Assembly (NCBI RefSeq): GCF_964019385.1
Contig: NC_088645.1
Location: 11,508,492-11,572,491 of the forward strand
Length of the DNA: 64,000 bases
Reading direction: 5' to 3'
Source of the DNA: Sycon ciliatum
Lineage: Eukaryota > Porifera > Calcarea > Leucosolenida > Sycettidae
Shown: positions 54,621 through 64,000 of the stretch, piece after piece
Layout of the letters: each line of letters starts with the position of its first letter
Numbering within the stretch: position 1 is the stretch's first letter
The notes under the pieces: model-generated
The model's input: the letters and a program-made list of their open reading frames with translations, nothing else
What the model was told of the DNA's origin: nothing
Databases searched by the model: none
Made by a program: the position numbers and the translations under genes

Positions 54621-55951
54621 TCATACAACAGGAATTTCCTCTCCGCCGGCAGTGTTGCTATGGGGACCAAGGCTCTCGTAAGTGCAGGGTTGCAGTTGTG
54701 CGCTTGTAGACAGAGGCATGTAGTGAGATCCTTGTGCATGGGTGCTGGTGACATCAGACGTGTTTACATTAGGATAGGTAGAATCGTTGTTCTGCAAGCC
54801 AATTGAAGATGCCATGGGCCCGTACTCATCGATATGGTGTTGCATTTTGGCGTTGGGTCGAGAACAAGACATCGGTGTCCTCACAGAATTGACTGCTCCG
54901 TTGTAAGTAGAAGATTTACCGTTGTGAGTGTCGTTGCTTTGGAGATCGATACTTTGGTACGGGTGAGGTTGTGTTTGCATACTTGTTGACAGTGATGTGT
55001 ATTGTGGCAGTTTTTCTTCATCACTAACGTCTGCATGTGTCTCCTGACCAGCCGACAGGGAAACGTGATTGTGTACGGTATTCAATGAATCCATGTGCAC
55101 ATACTCATCCCCATGGTCCTGGTTTGCAGCGTCAGTGATGGCAGGCGACCAAGTCGTGCTGGCGGAATCGTTTTCTTCATTCGGAGCTTCAATATCGATA
55201 TAGTAAGGACTCTCAGACGAATTTATAAACGCTCTATTGGATGCTTCAGGCCTAGTTGGGAGTGTCCGTGGGACACGACAGTTGCACAGTTGCTCATTCT
55301 GCAACCCTGATTGGCCAGCTGCGGACAGGGAATCACGCTGCTTGATTCGATGTAGAAGTATCACGAATACAGACAGCGTCAGGAGGAGCAAAGGCACAAC
55401 GATGCCCAGGATAATACCGGTTGATGGCCCTGTTTTCACAATGATGCGGCTATCCAAAAATTCTGTACTGCTAGGCTTTGATGTGGATGGGGAAGTCGAT
55501 TCAGCGAAGTCTCCTGTAGCGGCTGTGTGTTTGGTTAAACTGCTGGTAAGTGCTGCACTCTTAATTGCGAGAGACGATATAGAAACCCTTGTACTTGTGG
55601 CTGCTTCTGACGGGGGCAATCGAACAAACTCAGTAGCAGTTTGTGCAGCAGAGGACAATATGTCCTTACTTCTGTCAGAAATGGTTGGTGGACTGGGATT
55701 TGTAGTAAGTGTCGCTGTAGTTGCTTCAGTGGTAACCACCAGAGAAACAGCAGTAGTTGCGGTAGGCTTTGCATTGGTGCTCGGAAGGGCAGAGGTTGCA
55801 GCTTGTGTTGGAGTAGTGGTTGGACACGTGTGGTTAGATGCAGTACCACAATAGTATTGATAGTGATTTTTACCACTCGCTCCTAATGCAGGACAGCTTT
55901 GATAGAGTGTTTGGCAGTTGCCACATGCAGCTTGTCCGCACGCATCTGATG
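54621..55951 (-). CDS. Cassette R receptor, stalk/TM/tail exon B, C-terminally truncated
   Basis: The acceptor ATTCTGCAG precedes 55951; phase 1, 442 codons. Stalk SDACGQAACGNCQTLYQSCP with six cysteines, a long Thr-rich segment, the TM (LGIVVPLLLLTLSVFVILL) and CNC are as in M. Tail motifs: YIDI, YVHM, YTSL, YQSI, YGPM (valine replaced), YPNV, YMPL and YESL. The frame then diverges at HSNTAGGEEIPVV and stops, where minisatellite sequence begins, so the ITAM-like terminal pair is missing. The rest is intact, so it could still signal through the remaining motifs. Upstream exons in phase are the R ectodomain and signal peptide. Confidence 0.83.
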
Positions 55952-56019
55952 CTGCAGAATGAAAAACATAAATACCAGGTAGAAGTATCATTGAACGCTG
56001 ATGGTGAGCCAATGTGATT

Positions 56020-56138
56020 AGGACAAAAATGTTACGAATGTTACGAACTCAGGGCGACGAATGTCTCAGTACTCGCATTCGCTGACTGTATATGATCTGG
56101 TTACATTTGTGGACAGTTAGTCATAACTTGTAACATCT
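56020..56138. mobile_element. Intronic MITE, decayed paralogue of 12887-13067
   Basis: Part of the left arm (GGACAAAAATGTTACGA) and right arm (GGACAGTTAGTCATAAC) survive. Confidence 0.55.
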
Positions 56139-56484
56139 CGTAAATCACAATTTCGAATTTGAAACTTCGCAGGCACGCGGTGAGGTTATCATCCGTCTTT
56201 CTGTATGTAGCCCGTAAATCGACTGATGACCGTGAAAAATGTAAAAAGAGAACGGTTTCGGACATAATTTCCCTTGCATGATTCATTTCCCAATGTTTTG
56301 ATTCAGCTCTTCACCATGGTGTAGTGATTAGGAATGGTAACCATGGTAACCGAACATGTTGGTCTTCCGTCAAAGAGGATCTGGAAGGTTCTGGACCTTG
56401 AAGAATGTCTAAATATATTGAGCAAGTTTACTTTTATAACATTTATTTTTATGAAAGTACACATGCCTACATAGAACAGAAGAG

Positions 56485-56517
56485 AGTAACAACAACAAAA
56501 ACAACAACAACAACCAG

Positions 56518-56582
<65 letters not shown>
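56485..56582. repeat. Microsatellite (CAA)n
   Basis: About 30 units with minor interruptions. Confidence 0.95.
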
Positions 56583-56584
<2 letters not shown>

Positions 56585-56779
56585 GCAAGAGAAATTAGGG
56601 GACTGCAAAGGGAGTGTAGATGCCATAAAGCTGTGCATGTGAGGTGAGGTGCGCTCCCCCGTCCAATGGTCTAAAAACAGTACTTTTAGTTCTCTGGACG
56701 AGTGAATACCGCAGCGTTTTGGACGTCGTTTTTACCCATACCTACATTTATGAACGTCCCACTTGAGATGAAATTCGTG

Positions 56780-56855
56780 ATGATGCACCTGTGGCCGAGT
56801 AGTTATCTCCTGCGCTGTGCCAAACCGGATGGGCTCGGCCTCAATTCCCACCAAT
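56780..56855 (+). repeat. tRNA-derived SINE head, R copy
   Basis: GTGGCCGAGTAGTTATC then GGCCTCAATTCCCACC. Paralogue of 1708-1800 and 40010-40090. Confidence 0.5.
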
Positions 56856-56999
56856 TTTCGAAAAAAAAGAGGGCCAAAGGTTTTCTAGGTGTCTCGGGGA
56901 AAGAAGTTGAAATGATTGTATCAGGCATGAGCAAAATGTACTTGAAGTAATTACTTTCTCCAAACAGCCCACACGTTACTAAGGAACGTACCACCATCA

Positions 57000-58106
57000 G
57001 GCTTGGTATCTGCAGTAGGATCCGGCGGATTCTGCCTGCAGAAAAATTGGCAGAATTCGGTACTCTTTCTGGTAAGTTTCATGCCTGTTTGGTATGTGGA
57101 TAACAAAATGGAGCAGAATTCGAGAAATTGCCCGCCATAAGGTTTGTATGGTTCTGCCAATTTCACTGCTTTTCGAGCAGAATCTGCCACCTTTTCGAGC
57201 AGAATCCTCGGGTCCCTAATCAGCAGGGATTTCCCCTCTTTGGAGATCGTTGCTATGGGGACCAAGACATTCGTAATGGTTGCCATGTGCTTGTGTGCAC
57301 GTGTATAATAACATGTAGTTTCGTTCCTGCGCTTCAGCACTGGCATGTTCAGCTGTCTCTAGATCAGCATACAGCGAATCTTGTGTTTCTTCAATATTAG
57401 ATAGTGCCATTGACACCTGTGCATGGACACAATCCTGCTTTGTGCCGTCCGTCATGGAGCAGAACGTGAGTGTGTTTTCGGTGATGTTCTCGTTCGTAGA
57501 GTCTATGGATCCAATAAAGTATGGGCTCTGGGATGTATTAGTTGCTACTTAGGCGTATTGAGGGGGGGGAGGGGCGGACTGTGGTATACGGGGTGTGGTT
57601 GGAGTCTGCAAGCTATCAGCTTTTAAATTTTCTCGTCGAGATTGGCCGTTTGCTGAGAGGGATTCGTGCTCAATTCGATACGGAAGTACGAGTAAAATGG
57701 AGAGAGTGAGGAGAAGCAAGGGAATACTGAAGCCTGGAGTAAGACCATTTGCTTGCGCTGTTGGTGGAAGAATAATGATCCTCTCCGCGGCTGTTGATGG
57801 AGAGGGTTTAGCTGCAGCAACTGTGTTGGCGTTAGTCCCTAGAGTAGTAATGGCAGACAATATAGCTCTTGTGGAGGTGTTAGAGTAGCGCGACTTGTTG
57901 CTTGAGGTACTATAGAGGTTTAAAGTAGAGGAGAGAGTGTACTTCGTGTAGTGAGGTGCACTGGAGTAGTCGTTGGACACGTGTAGTAGTAGATGCAGTA
58001 GTACAATAGCAATGGAAGGGAGTTTTACCAGTTACTTCTAGCCCAGGACAGCTTTGATAGAGCGTCTGGCAGTCGCTACATGCACCATGGTCGCACGCAT
58101 TAGACG
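57000..58106 (-). pseudogene. Cassette R stalk/TM/tail exon A, frame-shifted
   Basis: The acceptor TTACTGTAG precedes 58106 and the stalk ASNACDHGACSDCQTLYQSC is intact. The frame then drifts: two extra bases in the segment after the fifth cysteine push the TM (PGFSIPLLLLTLSILLVLPY) into another frame. That frame ends in TAA after PPPPQYA, and a later block is open again with YADL, YMLL and YECL. It is the best preserved exon A, yet cannot give a continuous membrane receptor. Reading from the acceptor it would yield a short secreted stalk peptide. Confidence 0.75.
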
Positions 58107-58189
58107 CTACAGTAATAAGTTCAGAAAGTAACATATTACGAAAGATGTTACAAGGGCGGTGATTAGTAAAGAATGTGTCTTCTCCGAAC

Positions 58190-58545
58190 GTCGGAACTCG
58201 CGCTTTCTGCCGTCTGACTTGACACTTGACTGACTCACGCCTCACAACGAAGAGCACTACCGGGGTACATAATGCACTGTTCTCAGCAGAGCAGAAATTT
58301 CATGAGAACACTCCAGCTCGATTGATGAAGAGGTTGGTGCGACACACAATTCCCAAGCTCAATTGATGAGGGGTGAATTCCCCGAACCACTCTGTATTGA
58401 GAGGGGAGTGGTGCTGTCTTGAAGGTTTGCGGAGTGGAAGGTTAGGCGGGCTTCTCGTGTGCTCCAGACGCAGTCGTGAGACAGTCAAGTGTCAAGTCAG
58501 TCGGCAGGAAGCAAGCGCTCCGACGTTCGGAGCAGATTATTTCTT
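58190..58545 (+). mobile_element. Ribozyme-bearing repeat with inverted arms, degenerate hammerhead
   Basis: Left arm TGACTTGACACTTGACTGAC and its complement on the right, ~60-90 bases each. Hammerhead remnant at about 58357-58402: UUGAUGA for CUGAUGA and GAAC for GAAA, with stem II GGGG/CCCC and GCUCAA kept. Paralogue of 2990-3300. Confidence 0.7.
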
Positions 58546-59006
58546 TACAAAAAGTAGCCGATTGTCATAGGAAATACATAATGTAAACAGATTAGGCACT
58601 TCATTTTTTTCAAAGAACACAACATGAAAGTTCCAATCCTGAGGACAGAGCCTGCGGTCACCATTATTTTGGCTACTATCTTCAAAGAGATTCACTTTTA
58701 CTCCGAGGTATATTCGAATCTTTCGAATTAAAGAGTCTATTCGACGTATCGGAGAAAGAAGTTGAACAAGGCTTCACTGAAACAAAATCTATTATGGTGC
58801 TCCAAACACCCCGCACATTACAAAAATATCAAAGTCATGGTATCGGTTATTGATAATGGAAATTATCTTTTGTTTTCTTGCTTTGCGAGCTGGTTGCCTT
58901 TTTTCTGGACTCCCTCGATTTCATCATTTGTTGAGTCGTACCTGCCTTTCCGTTATGCATCCAAAGAAATCCAACGCCCTCTCGGCAGCGCAGCTGGTAC
59001 CTTTAT

Positions 59007-60890
59007 TATTTATTAGAAGCTTCTCCGCGTTGGCATCAATGCAATGTAAATATACACAGCATGTATAGCTTTCGCATAAGCCGAAGCGACAACAGCCAAA
59101 CAGGATATTGATCGCGATATAAAACATATGCGATATAAAACGCGTGACGAAAATAGAATACAATTAAAACAAGCAAACGAGCAGCTCAACCGAGTTGAAT
59201 TTAAACTTGCTGATCATTATCAGGGTTCATCTGTGAGCAGCAACATATCTCTCCAGGATACGGCCGCTGAGGTAGGTCCACGCCCCGCGATTCTGGGCGA
59301 TGCTCCTCAGCTCCTCAAGATCTGCCGAGGTCTTGAGGGTCCTCCCAACCAGCTCGAGATCGTGTCTGAGCACGACCGGCAGAGTTGTGCGCGGCCTGCC
59401 CCTCCAGGTAGGCTCAGTGGATGGCTTGAAGTAGGAGCACATTGACAGGTTCGCCGGTGCACTCTGGTCCAGCCGCAGCACGTGCCCAAACAGACGCCAG
59501 CGGGCTCCCAGGATCGAGATACCAAGTGGTGTTGAGTTTGTCCTCTTGTACAGGGTGTTATTCTTGATCTTAGCTGGGTACCGTATGCCAATAACTTTCC
59601 GCAGTTGTTGTCTGTGGAACGCATCAACTCTATGCATAGCGGTGGCAGTGAGGCCCCAAGTCCCGTTGTTGTAGCACAGGACCGGTAAGACGAATGCCTT
59701 GTATAGCCGTACTCTCAGCGATTCGTTTACAATGGAACCTCGTATCCATAATGCCCAGAGCCGGTGCAGGGCAGCTGTGGCGAGTTGCATTCTCCGCGCA
59801 GCATCCTCGTGGTCACCAATGAGGGAGCCCAGCTTCCTAGTGAGGCGCCATTCCTCGCACACTCTGTCGTTCAGCCGTGTGATGTTTGTGAGTTCTGTTT
59901 TAGATTCATTGATGTTGAGGTCCCAGGCTTTGAGGCACTTTGCAATGTCGGGCAGGAGCTCTTGAATACGTTTGCAGTCAGACGATAGGAAGTCGACATC
60001 GTCGGCGTACTCTGTATCAGTTGGCAAGCTGAGCCTGACATCTAGGTCGGGTCTTGCGCAGATAATCTGTCTCACCTCCCGAAGCGCTGCCTCCAGGTAG
60101 ATAACGAATAGGACAGGTGATAGTGAGTCACCCTGTGGTGTGCCTCGGGTGGTCTGGAACTGCTCGCTCTTCCCTCCAGGTAGCCGGACCTCAAGGGACG
60201 TGTTCCTGAGTAGGTAGGAGATAATGGTGACCTCATCATTCTCAAGGAAGCTAGCTAATAAAGTGAGCAAACGGTGCCTGGATATTGTGTCGAACGCTTT
60301 CGACATGTCTATGCCGAGCACGCCAAATGATTCCTTCACTCGCTGGCACCGTGCCGCGATCCATCTGTAGGACCAAACAACATCAGCCGTACTCCTACCA
60401 CTGCGGAAGCCACTCTGGTTCGGAGACAGGAACGTGTTGACTGCATGCCTGATGCGATTTAGGGCAATGATGGACAGCACTTTCCGAAGTGCAGTGAGAA
60501 GCACAATGGGCCTCAGGTTAGATGGAGGACCTTTAGGCTTCCCAGGCTTCTGAAGTGGGACGAGAGTTCCATGGCCAACCGACAGCGGATCACCACAGTT
60601 GATGGCACGTGTGTATAGATCGGCAAGGTGACGGTGAAGTGGTGCTGGGCCATATTTTATAAGTTCAGCAGGTAGGTCGTCGGGTCCAATCGCTCTGCCG
60701 TTATTTAGGCGTCGTGCTGCTGACCTGACGTCTACCTCGCTTATCGGTATCCCAAGAGGTTTGTTCTCTTGGTGTAGAGGTGCGCAGGTGGAATCAGCAA
60801 AGGCTGCTGAGAAGTGATTTCTGATTATTGAAGCTGACTCCATCGGGCGAAGGACCAGTTTGTTTGTTTGTACCTCCAAGGTGAAAATCC
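59007..60890 (-). mobile_element. RTE-like LINE, 5' truncated, nested
   Basis: Flanked by a ~28-base near-duplicate (CCCTCTCGGCAGCGCAGCTG at 58976-58995; CCCCCTCGGCAGCGCAGCTG at 60895-60914). The 3' end is GCCAACGCGGAGAAGC then TAATAAATAATAAAG. It lies within the plus-strand block above. Confidence 0.65.
59227..60879 (-). CDS. LINE reverse transcriptase
   Basis: 550 codons without a stop. Motifs in order: NGRAIGPDDLPAELIKYGP, GTLVPLQKPGKPKGP, LRPIVLLTALRKVLS, NQSGFRSGRSTADVV, GVLGIDMSKAFDTIS (catalytic Asp), TTRGTPQGDSLSPVLF, EYADDVDFLS (catalytic D-D), then the thumb (RLYKAFVLPVLCYNNGTWG) and the C-terminal GRPRTTLP. The endonuclease is absent, so this copy is truncated but its RT reads intact. 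Clade (RTE-like) is inferred from the microsatellite-like 3' end and RT style. A second member's C-terminus is at 38345-38720. Confidence 0.88.
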   Translation of the reverse strand: MEVQTNKLVLRPMESASIIRNHFSAAFADSTCAPLHQENKPLGIPISEVDVRSAARRLNNGRAIGPDDLPAELIKYGPAPLHRHLADLYTRAINCGDPLSVGHGTLVPLQKPGKPKGPPSNLRPIVLLTALRKVLSIIALNRIRHAVNTFLSPNQSGFRSGRSTADVVWSYRWIAARCQRVKESFGVLGIDMSKAFDTISRHRLLTLLASFLENDEVTIISYLLRNTSLEVRLPGGKSEQFQTTRGTPQGDSLSPVLFVIYLEAALREVRQIICARPDLDVRLSLPTDTEYADDVDFLSSDCKRIQELLPDIAKCLKAWDLNINESKTELTNITRLNDRVCEEWRLTRKLGSLIGDHEDAARRMQLATAALHRLWALWIRGSIVNESLRVRLYKAFVLPVLCYNNGTWGLTATAMHRVDAFHRQQLRKVIGIRYPAKIKNNTLYKRTNSTPLGISILGARWRLFGHVLRLDQSAPANLSMCSYFKPSTEPTWRGRPRTTLPVVLRHDLELVGRTLKTSADLEELRSIAQNRGAWTYLSGRILERYVAAHR

Positions 60891-61669
60891 AAGGCCCCCT
60901 CGGCAGCGCAGCTGAGCGTGGAGCTCAATTCAATGAGGGAAAAGTTTGAGGCGGAAAAGGAAGAGAGCGCCCTGAGAATCAGGCTCCTCGAGGGACAGCT
61001 GGAACGGGGAAACGAGTCGTCCTCGTCCAAGCGTAAACGTCGTAATGCTTCTGTCTCGCCGTCGTCTTCATCGTCTTCGTCATCATCTTCTTCATCGTCC
61101 TCGTCATCTGATTCGTCTGACTCGTCGGACGACTCAAGCCGGAAGTTTTTGTTTTCTTGCTATGGCTGTCCCCGCAGTTGTTTATTCTGTGATGAGTGTG
61201 TGTGTATGAGTGTGTGTGTGTGTGAGAGAGAGAGAGTGTGTGTGTGTGTAGGTGTGGTGTCGGAGTCCTTCGCGAGGCTTTGCAAGCCAGCGAGTGGAGC
61301 AAACTACCGCACGAAGACGACGACTTGGAACGACTCTGAGCATTGGCTCATGGAATGTTCGCTCTGTTGTGGAGAGTGATGGAACACTTCTAGCGGCAGC
61401 CGTGAGAGGAATCGTTTCCGATGATAAGCCAGATCCATAGCTGCTGAATATGGCTCTCTCGAACATGGTCCCGCTCGTCGTTTTATATTGTCGGCCCCGT
61501 AAGGGGACACGTGACCGTAATGGCAGTGTTTACCAGGACCAGGACCAGGAGGTGTGTGTGTGTGTACCTGTATGTGTGTGAGTATGTGTGCAGTATTGAC
61601 TTGTGAGTGAGAAAAGAACGGTTATTGATAATGGAAATCATTAGTGTGCACCAAATAACTCATGCTTAC

Positions 61670-62179
61670 CACGGATGGTCATGGTGACAGGAGGCTCCAC
61701 AGCAGCACCAAAGGCAAACGTCACTAAGACATGTGGTGAGCTGCCTTGCGGCAAGACCCAAGACACTTCTGACGAGGCAGCTTTATAGGTCATTGAGCAG
61801 CCGGCTTCCATGGTGATCCCGAAGATATATACTTCAGTAACATTGCTGGTACTAGATATGTAGTCCTTAAGGCGCACCCCAGTCCATGTTGCAACGTTCC
61901 CTATATGTTTCCCCAGCGGAATGCGTTCAGAGGCAATCTGATGCTTTCCCCCAGGGAATTCCTTCAATAGCACCAACTTCGGGTTGCACAATTGTTGAGA
62001 CACATATGCAGTAATATCAATCTGGACAAATAGACAGCTGCTGTAGAAGGATATGTTCGGGAAAGGAAGAAATGTCCGTGGCCATAGAATTGATGAAGCA
62101 CCAGGCGCACTTTCCAGCTTCATATGATTGTCAATGGTCAAATTTCCTGGACTTTGTGACCGTGTGCATGTTGGTGATA
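61670..62179 (-). CDS. Cassette R receptor, ectodomain exon
   Basis: 510 bases, phase 1 both ends, acceptor CCACCTCCAG and donor GTG|GTAAGC. It encodes VSPTCTRSQSPGNLTIDNH through MTIRG. Four family cysteines, NLT and NIS sequons, PFPNISFY, VQIDITA, TWTGV and SEVSWVLP are retained. By eye, about 57 of 170 residues differ from the LL copy, although intron and signal-peptide sequences around it are far closer. A serine/threonine-rich loop (ISSTSNVTE) adds a new sequon (NVT). Same unrecognised extracellular domain; no stop. Confidence 0.82.
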
Positions 62180-62289
62180 CTGGAGGTGGGAGAGAGACAT
62201 GTAACAACATTACCTACCCGATTATGATGTACACACCCATCCACAGCTACACATTCCCATGTACTCGTTCATAACGTTATGTGCACATG

Positions 62290-62445
62290 CACCCCCCCCC
62301 CCCAGATGCACACACACACACACACACACACACGCCTACACGCACACGCACCCACATTCCCTTTCTCTCTCTAGCAACCACGCATACCTACACATACGCA
62401 CACACAAGCACGAACACACACACGCGCGCAAACACACACACACAC
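62290..62445. repeat. Microsatellite (C)n(CA)n(CT)n
   Basis: Counterpart of 4255-4412 and 24450-24620. Confidence 0.95.
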
Positions 62446-63015
62446 ACACGTACTCGCGCAACTATAGATATGCACCCGCACTTCTTCAGTGTCAGAAAAG
62501 TGATCGGTTGTGTTTGTGCGATACAGTGTGCAGATGGCGTCAAGAAAGGGATCATTAAGGCCACGTCGTACTCTCAGCAAACGAAGTCTTGAAGCATGTC
62601 CGCAACGAGAAATCATGCGAGAAGCAACCAATACCCTCCAAAGTATAGACTTGAAGCTCCTACAAGGTCGGCCATTCACCTGTTTCGTTGTAGACGGTCT
62701 GCACTTGCCAATTCAAATAAGTAAAAATTATACTTGCGTACATCGTTTCCCCGTAGTTGGATGTACAGTATATATACACTGGGTAGCGCACCTGGTCAAA
62801 AGTCGTCCAGTGAATGCACTCGTTATGTAGTGATGTTGCTATTCAGATATGTGAAACGTATTTGGTTAGATTAATAAGGGGTAAGCAGCGGCATTCGGCC
62901 GTGTACAGATTTTTCATCAACCAACACACCATGAATACGCTCTCCGGCCAATAGGTAAGGTAAGGTATTTGTTCTCACGCTAGGATAATCGTGATCCTTT
63001 TAAGGATAATCTTAC
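62446..63015. other. Cassette R intron 1
   Basis: Shared with LL and L, including the plus-strand frame EACPQREIMREATNTLQSID. No insertion. Confidence 0.6.
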
Positions 63016-63097
63016 CCGTTGCTCCAGTTTGCGGTAGCATCACTACGAACATTCCTACAGCAAACACCACGACCAGTACCCTGTGAATATACTTCAT
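63016..63097 (-). CDS. Cassette R receptor, signal-peptide exon
   Basis: 82 bases from the ATG at 63097 to ACGG|GTAAGA, phase 1. MKYIHRVLVVVFAVGMFVVM followed by LPQTGAT. It differs from the LL exon at 3 of 82 bases. The last intact cassette on the right; transcription would run leftward to 54621. Confidence 0.8.
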
Positions 63098-64000
63098 TTT
63101 CTCCACTTGCTGGTGGCAGTACTTCTGTCTATGTATCTATAGTTCAATACTACAAAGGAAGGTGGAACAGTTTGTTATTGCAGCTTCGAGTATCACGCTC
63201 GTGCTATCATCAGGCAAAAACCTAGACCATTGCTAAGCAGGTTGTATTGAACGGGCCGTGACTGGAAACGTTCAATAACAGCTACCTCCGTGACTTCATC
63301 TGTCCGAGAAAAAGGTCCAGGTTGCCTATAAGTGAATTAAATTCTCTTAGTACAGGCTTTGCAGCGAAGATGTTACGATACGTGCTAAGTTTCAGGATGC
63401 CTGCGAATGGCCTGTGTGAACTGGCCGTGGGACCGGAAGTTGGTTGGTTTATTTTAATTCGCACGATAAACGGGAACTAGGCCCAATTATATAAAGGCGA
63501 AAGTTCATAGGAATACTGTGCGCAGGTGTCAACCCTAAGCGCTAGGCATTGTATGTGCGACCTGATCATTCCCGGGGATGATAAAGCGTTATTGTCTGAA
63601 GCGATAACATATTTAGACTTGCCAGACTAGCTAGGGCTTGCTCAATACCCTACTCGATGATCTGCTGTAGATCTTCTTTTCATCTCGTTAAACGTCTCGC
63701 GGCCAGTGGCCAAACATTTCAGTTGCGAGGTGGTTTAAGCATGGATCCCATATTTGTGGCTCGTGCATGGCATAAGGCTTCTGCAAGTAAGCTGAAGCGT
63801 GTTACATTTGTTCATAGTCCTGGTTCGACGGCATGGACGAAGAGGACGAAGAGGACGAAGAGGACGAAGAGGACGAAGTTGATTTCCTGCAGGAAATGAC
63901 GTACATGTACGTTGGCGTTGAAGAGCAAGGACGTTCATTTCTAGTTGGAATTTAACACAACCACCTACACATAATCCACACTTTTTTTTCCTCAGTTGTA
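63098..64000. other. 5' flank of cassette R
   Basis: Matches the flanks of LL and L to the window edge. A 9-base unit (GAGGACGAA) is expanded to about four copies at 63839-63876, where LL and L have one, within the short plus-strand frame beginning MDEEDE. Confidence 0.55.

Larger units (their letters stand above)
58867..61618 (+). mobile_element. LINE insertion block (5' parts on plus strand), TSD ~22 bases
   Basis: Flanked by near-identical copies of CGGTTATTGATAATGGAAAT at 58844-58863 and 61619-61638; the LL intron has one. Plus-strand frames at 58957 and 60880-61135 encode an ORF1-like start (HPKKSNALSAAQL) and a coiled coil (MREKFEAEKEESALRIRLL) with a poly-Ser run. At 61345-61440 the beginning of an APE endonuclease (IGSWNVRSVVESDG) appears and stops. 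A second LINE interrupts it in reverse. Confidence 0.6.

Overview
Eukaryotic, almost certainly metazoan, DNA. The genes are split by introns with GT/AG borders, and the repeats are animal-type: BEL/Pao, Penelope-like, CR1/jockey-like and RTE-like LINEs, hAT/Harbinger/mariner MITEs, tRNA-derived SINEs and long microsatellites. The repeat mixture fits a marine invertebrate (sponge or cnidarian would fit), but the sequence does not settle the phylum. No prokaryotic operon, rRNA or CRISPR is visible.

The core of the window is a tandem array of a cell-surface receptor gene on the minus strand, present as four cassettes read right to left. Cassette R has a signal-peptide exon at 63097-63016, an ectodomain exon at 62179-61670, a decayed stalk/TM/tail exon 'A' at 58106-57000 and an open stalk/TM/tail exon 'B' at 55951-54621. 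Cassette M has 43366-43291, 41493-40981, truncated A at 40735-40116 and B at 37761-36293. Cassette L has 25700-25619, 24338-23829, no A found, and B at 12816-11471. Cassette LL has 5403-5322, 4143-3634 and decayed A at 2918-2180; its B would lie beyond the left edge. All junctions are phase 1, so exons can be exchanged without changing frame. A related open exon on the plus strand (48779-50751) carries the same cysteine stalk with a different TM and tail.

The predicted protein is: signal peptide, a ~170-residue domain with four conserved cysteines that I do not recognise, a six-cysteine stalk, a Thr/Ser/Pro-rich segment, one TM helix and a ~285-residue tail with up to eleven Y-x-x-hydrophobic motifs, ending in an ITAM-like pair. 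The tails are nearly identical between cassettes. The ectodomains differ at about a third of residues (LL versus R), although the neighbouring signal-peptide exons differ at only 3 of 82 bases. A conserved signalling tail behind a diversified ectodomain in a tandem array is the pattern of immune or allorecognition receptors; that function is inference.

The rest is dense mobile DNA. A BEL/Pao element (29908-35828) sits in a hAT-like element (29894-36290) that landed on the stop codon of the cassette M receptor, and the BEL is itself split by a TA-flanked MITE. The L intron (23829 to 12816) has grown to 11 kb by insertion of LINEs, a Penelope-like element, SINEs, foldback elements and other elements. 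A repeated ~0.4-kb element carries complete hammerhead ribozymes in three copies (15129-15174, 19952-19997, 39431-39476) and degenerate ones in three more. The far left holds a retroelement ORF1 remnant.
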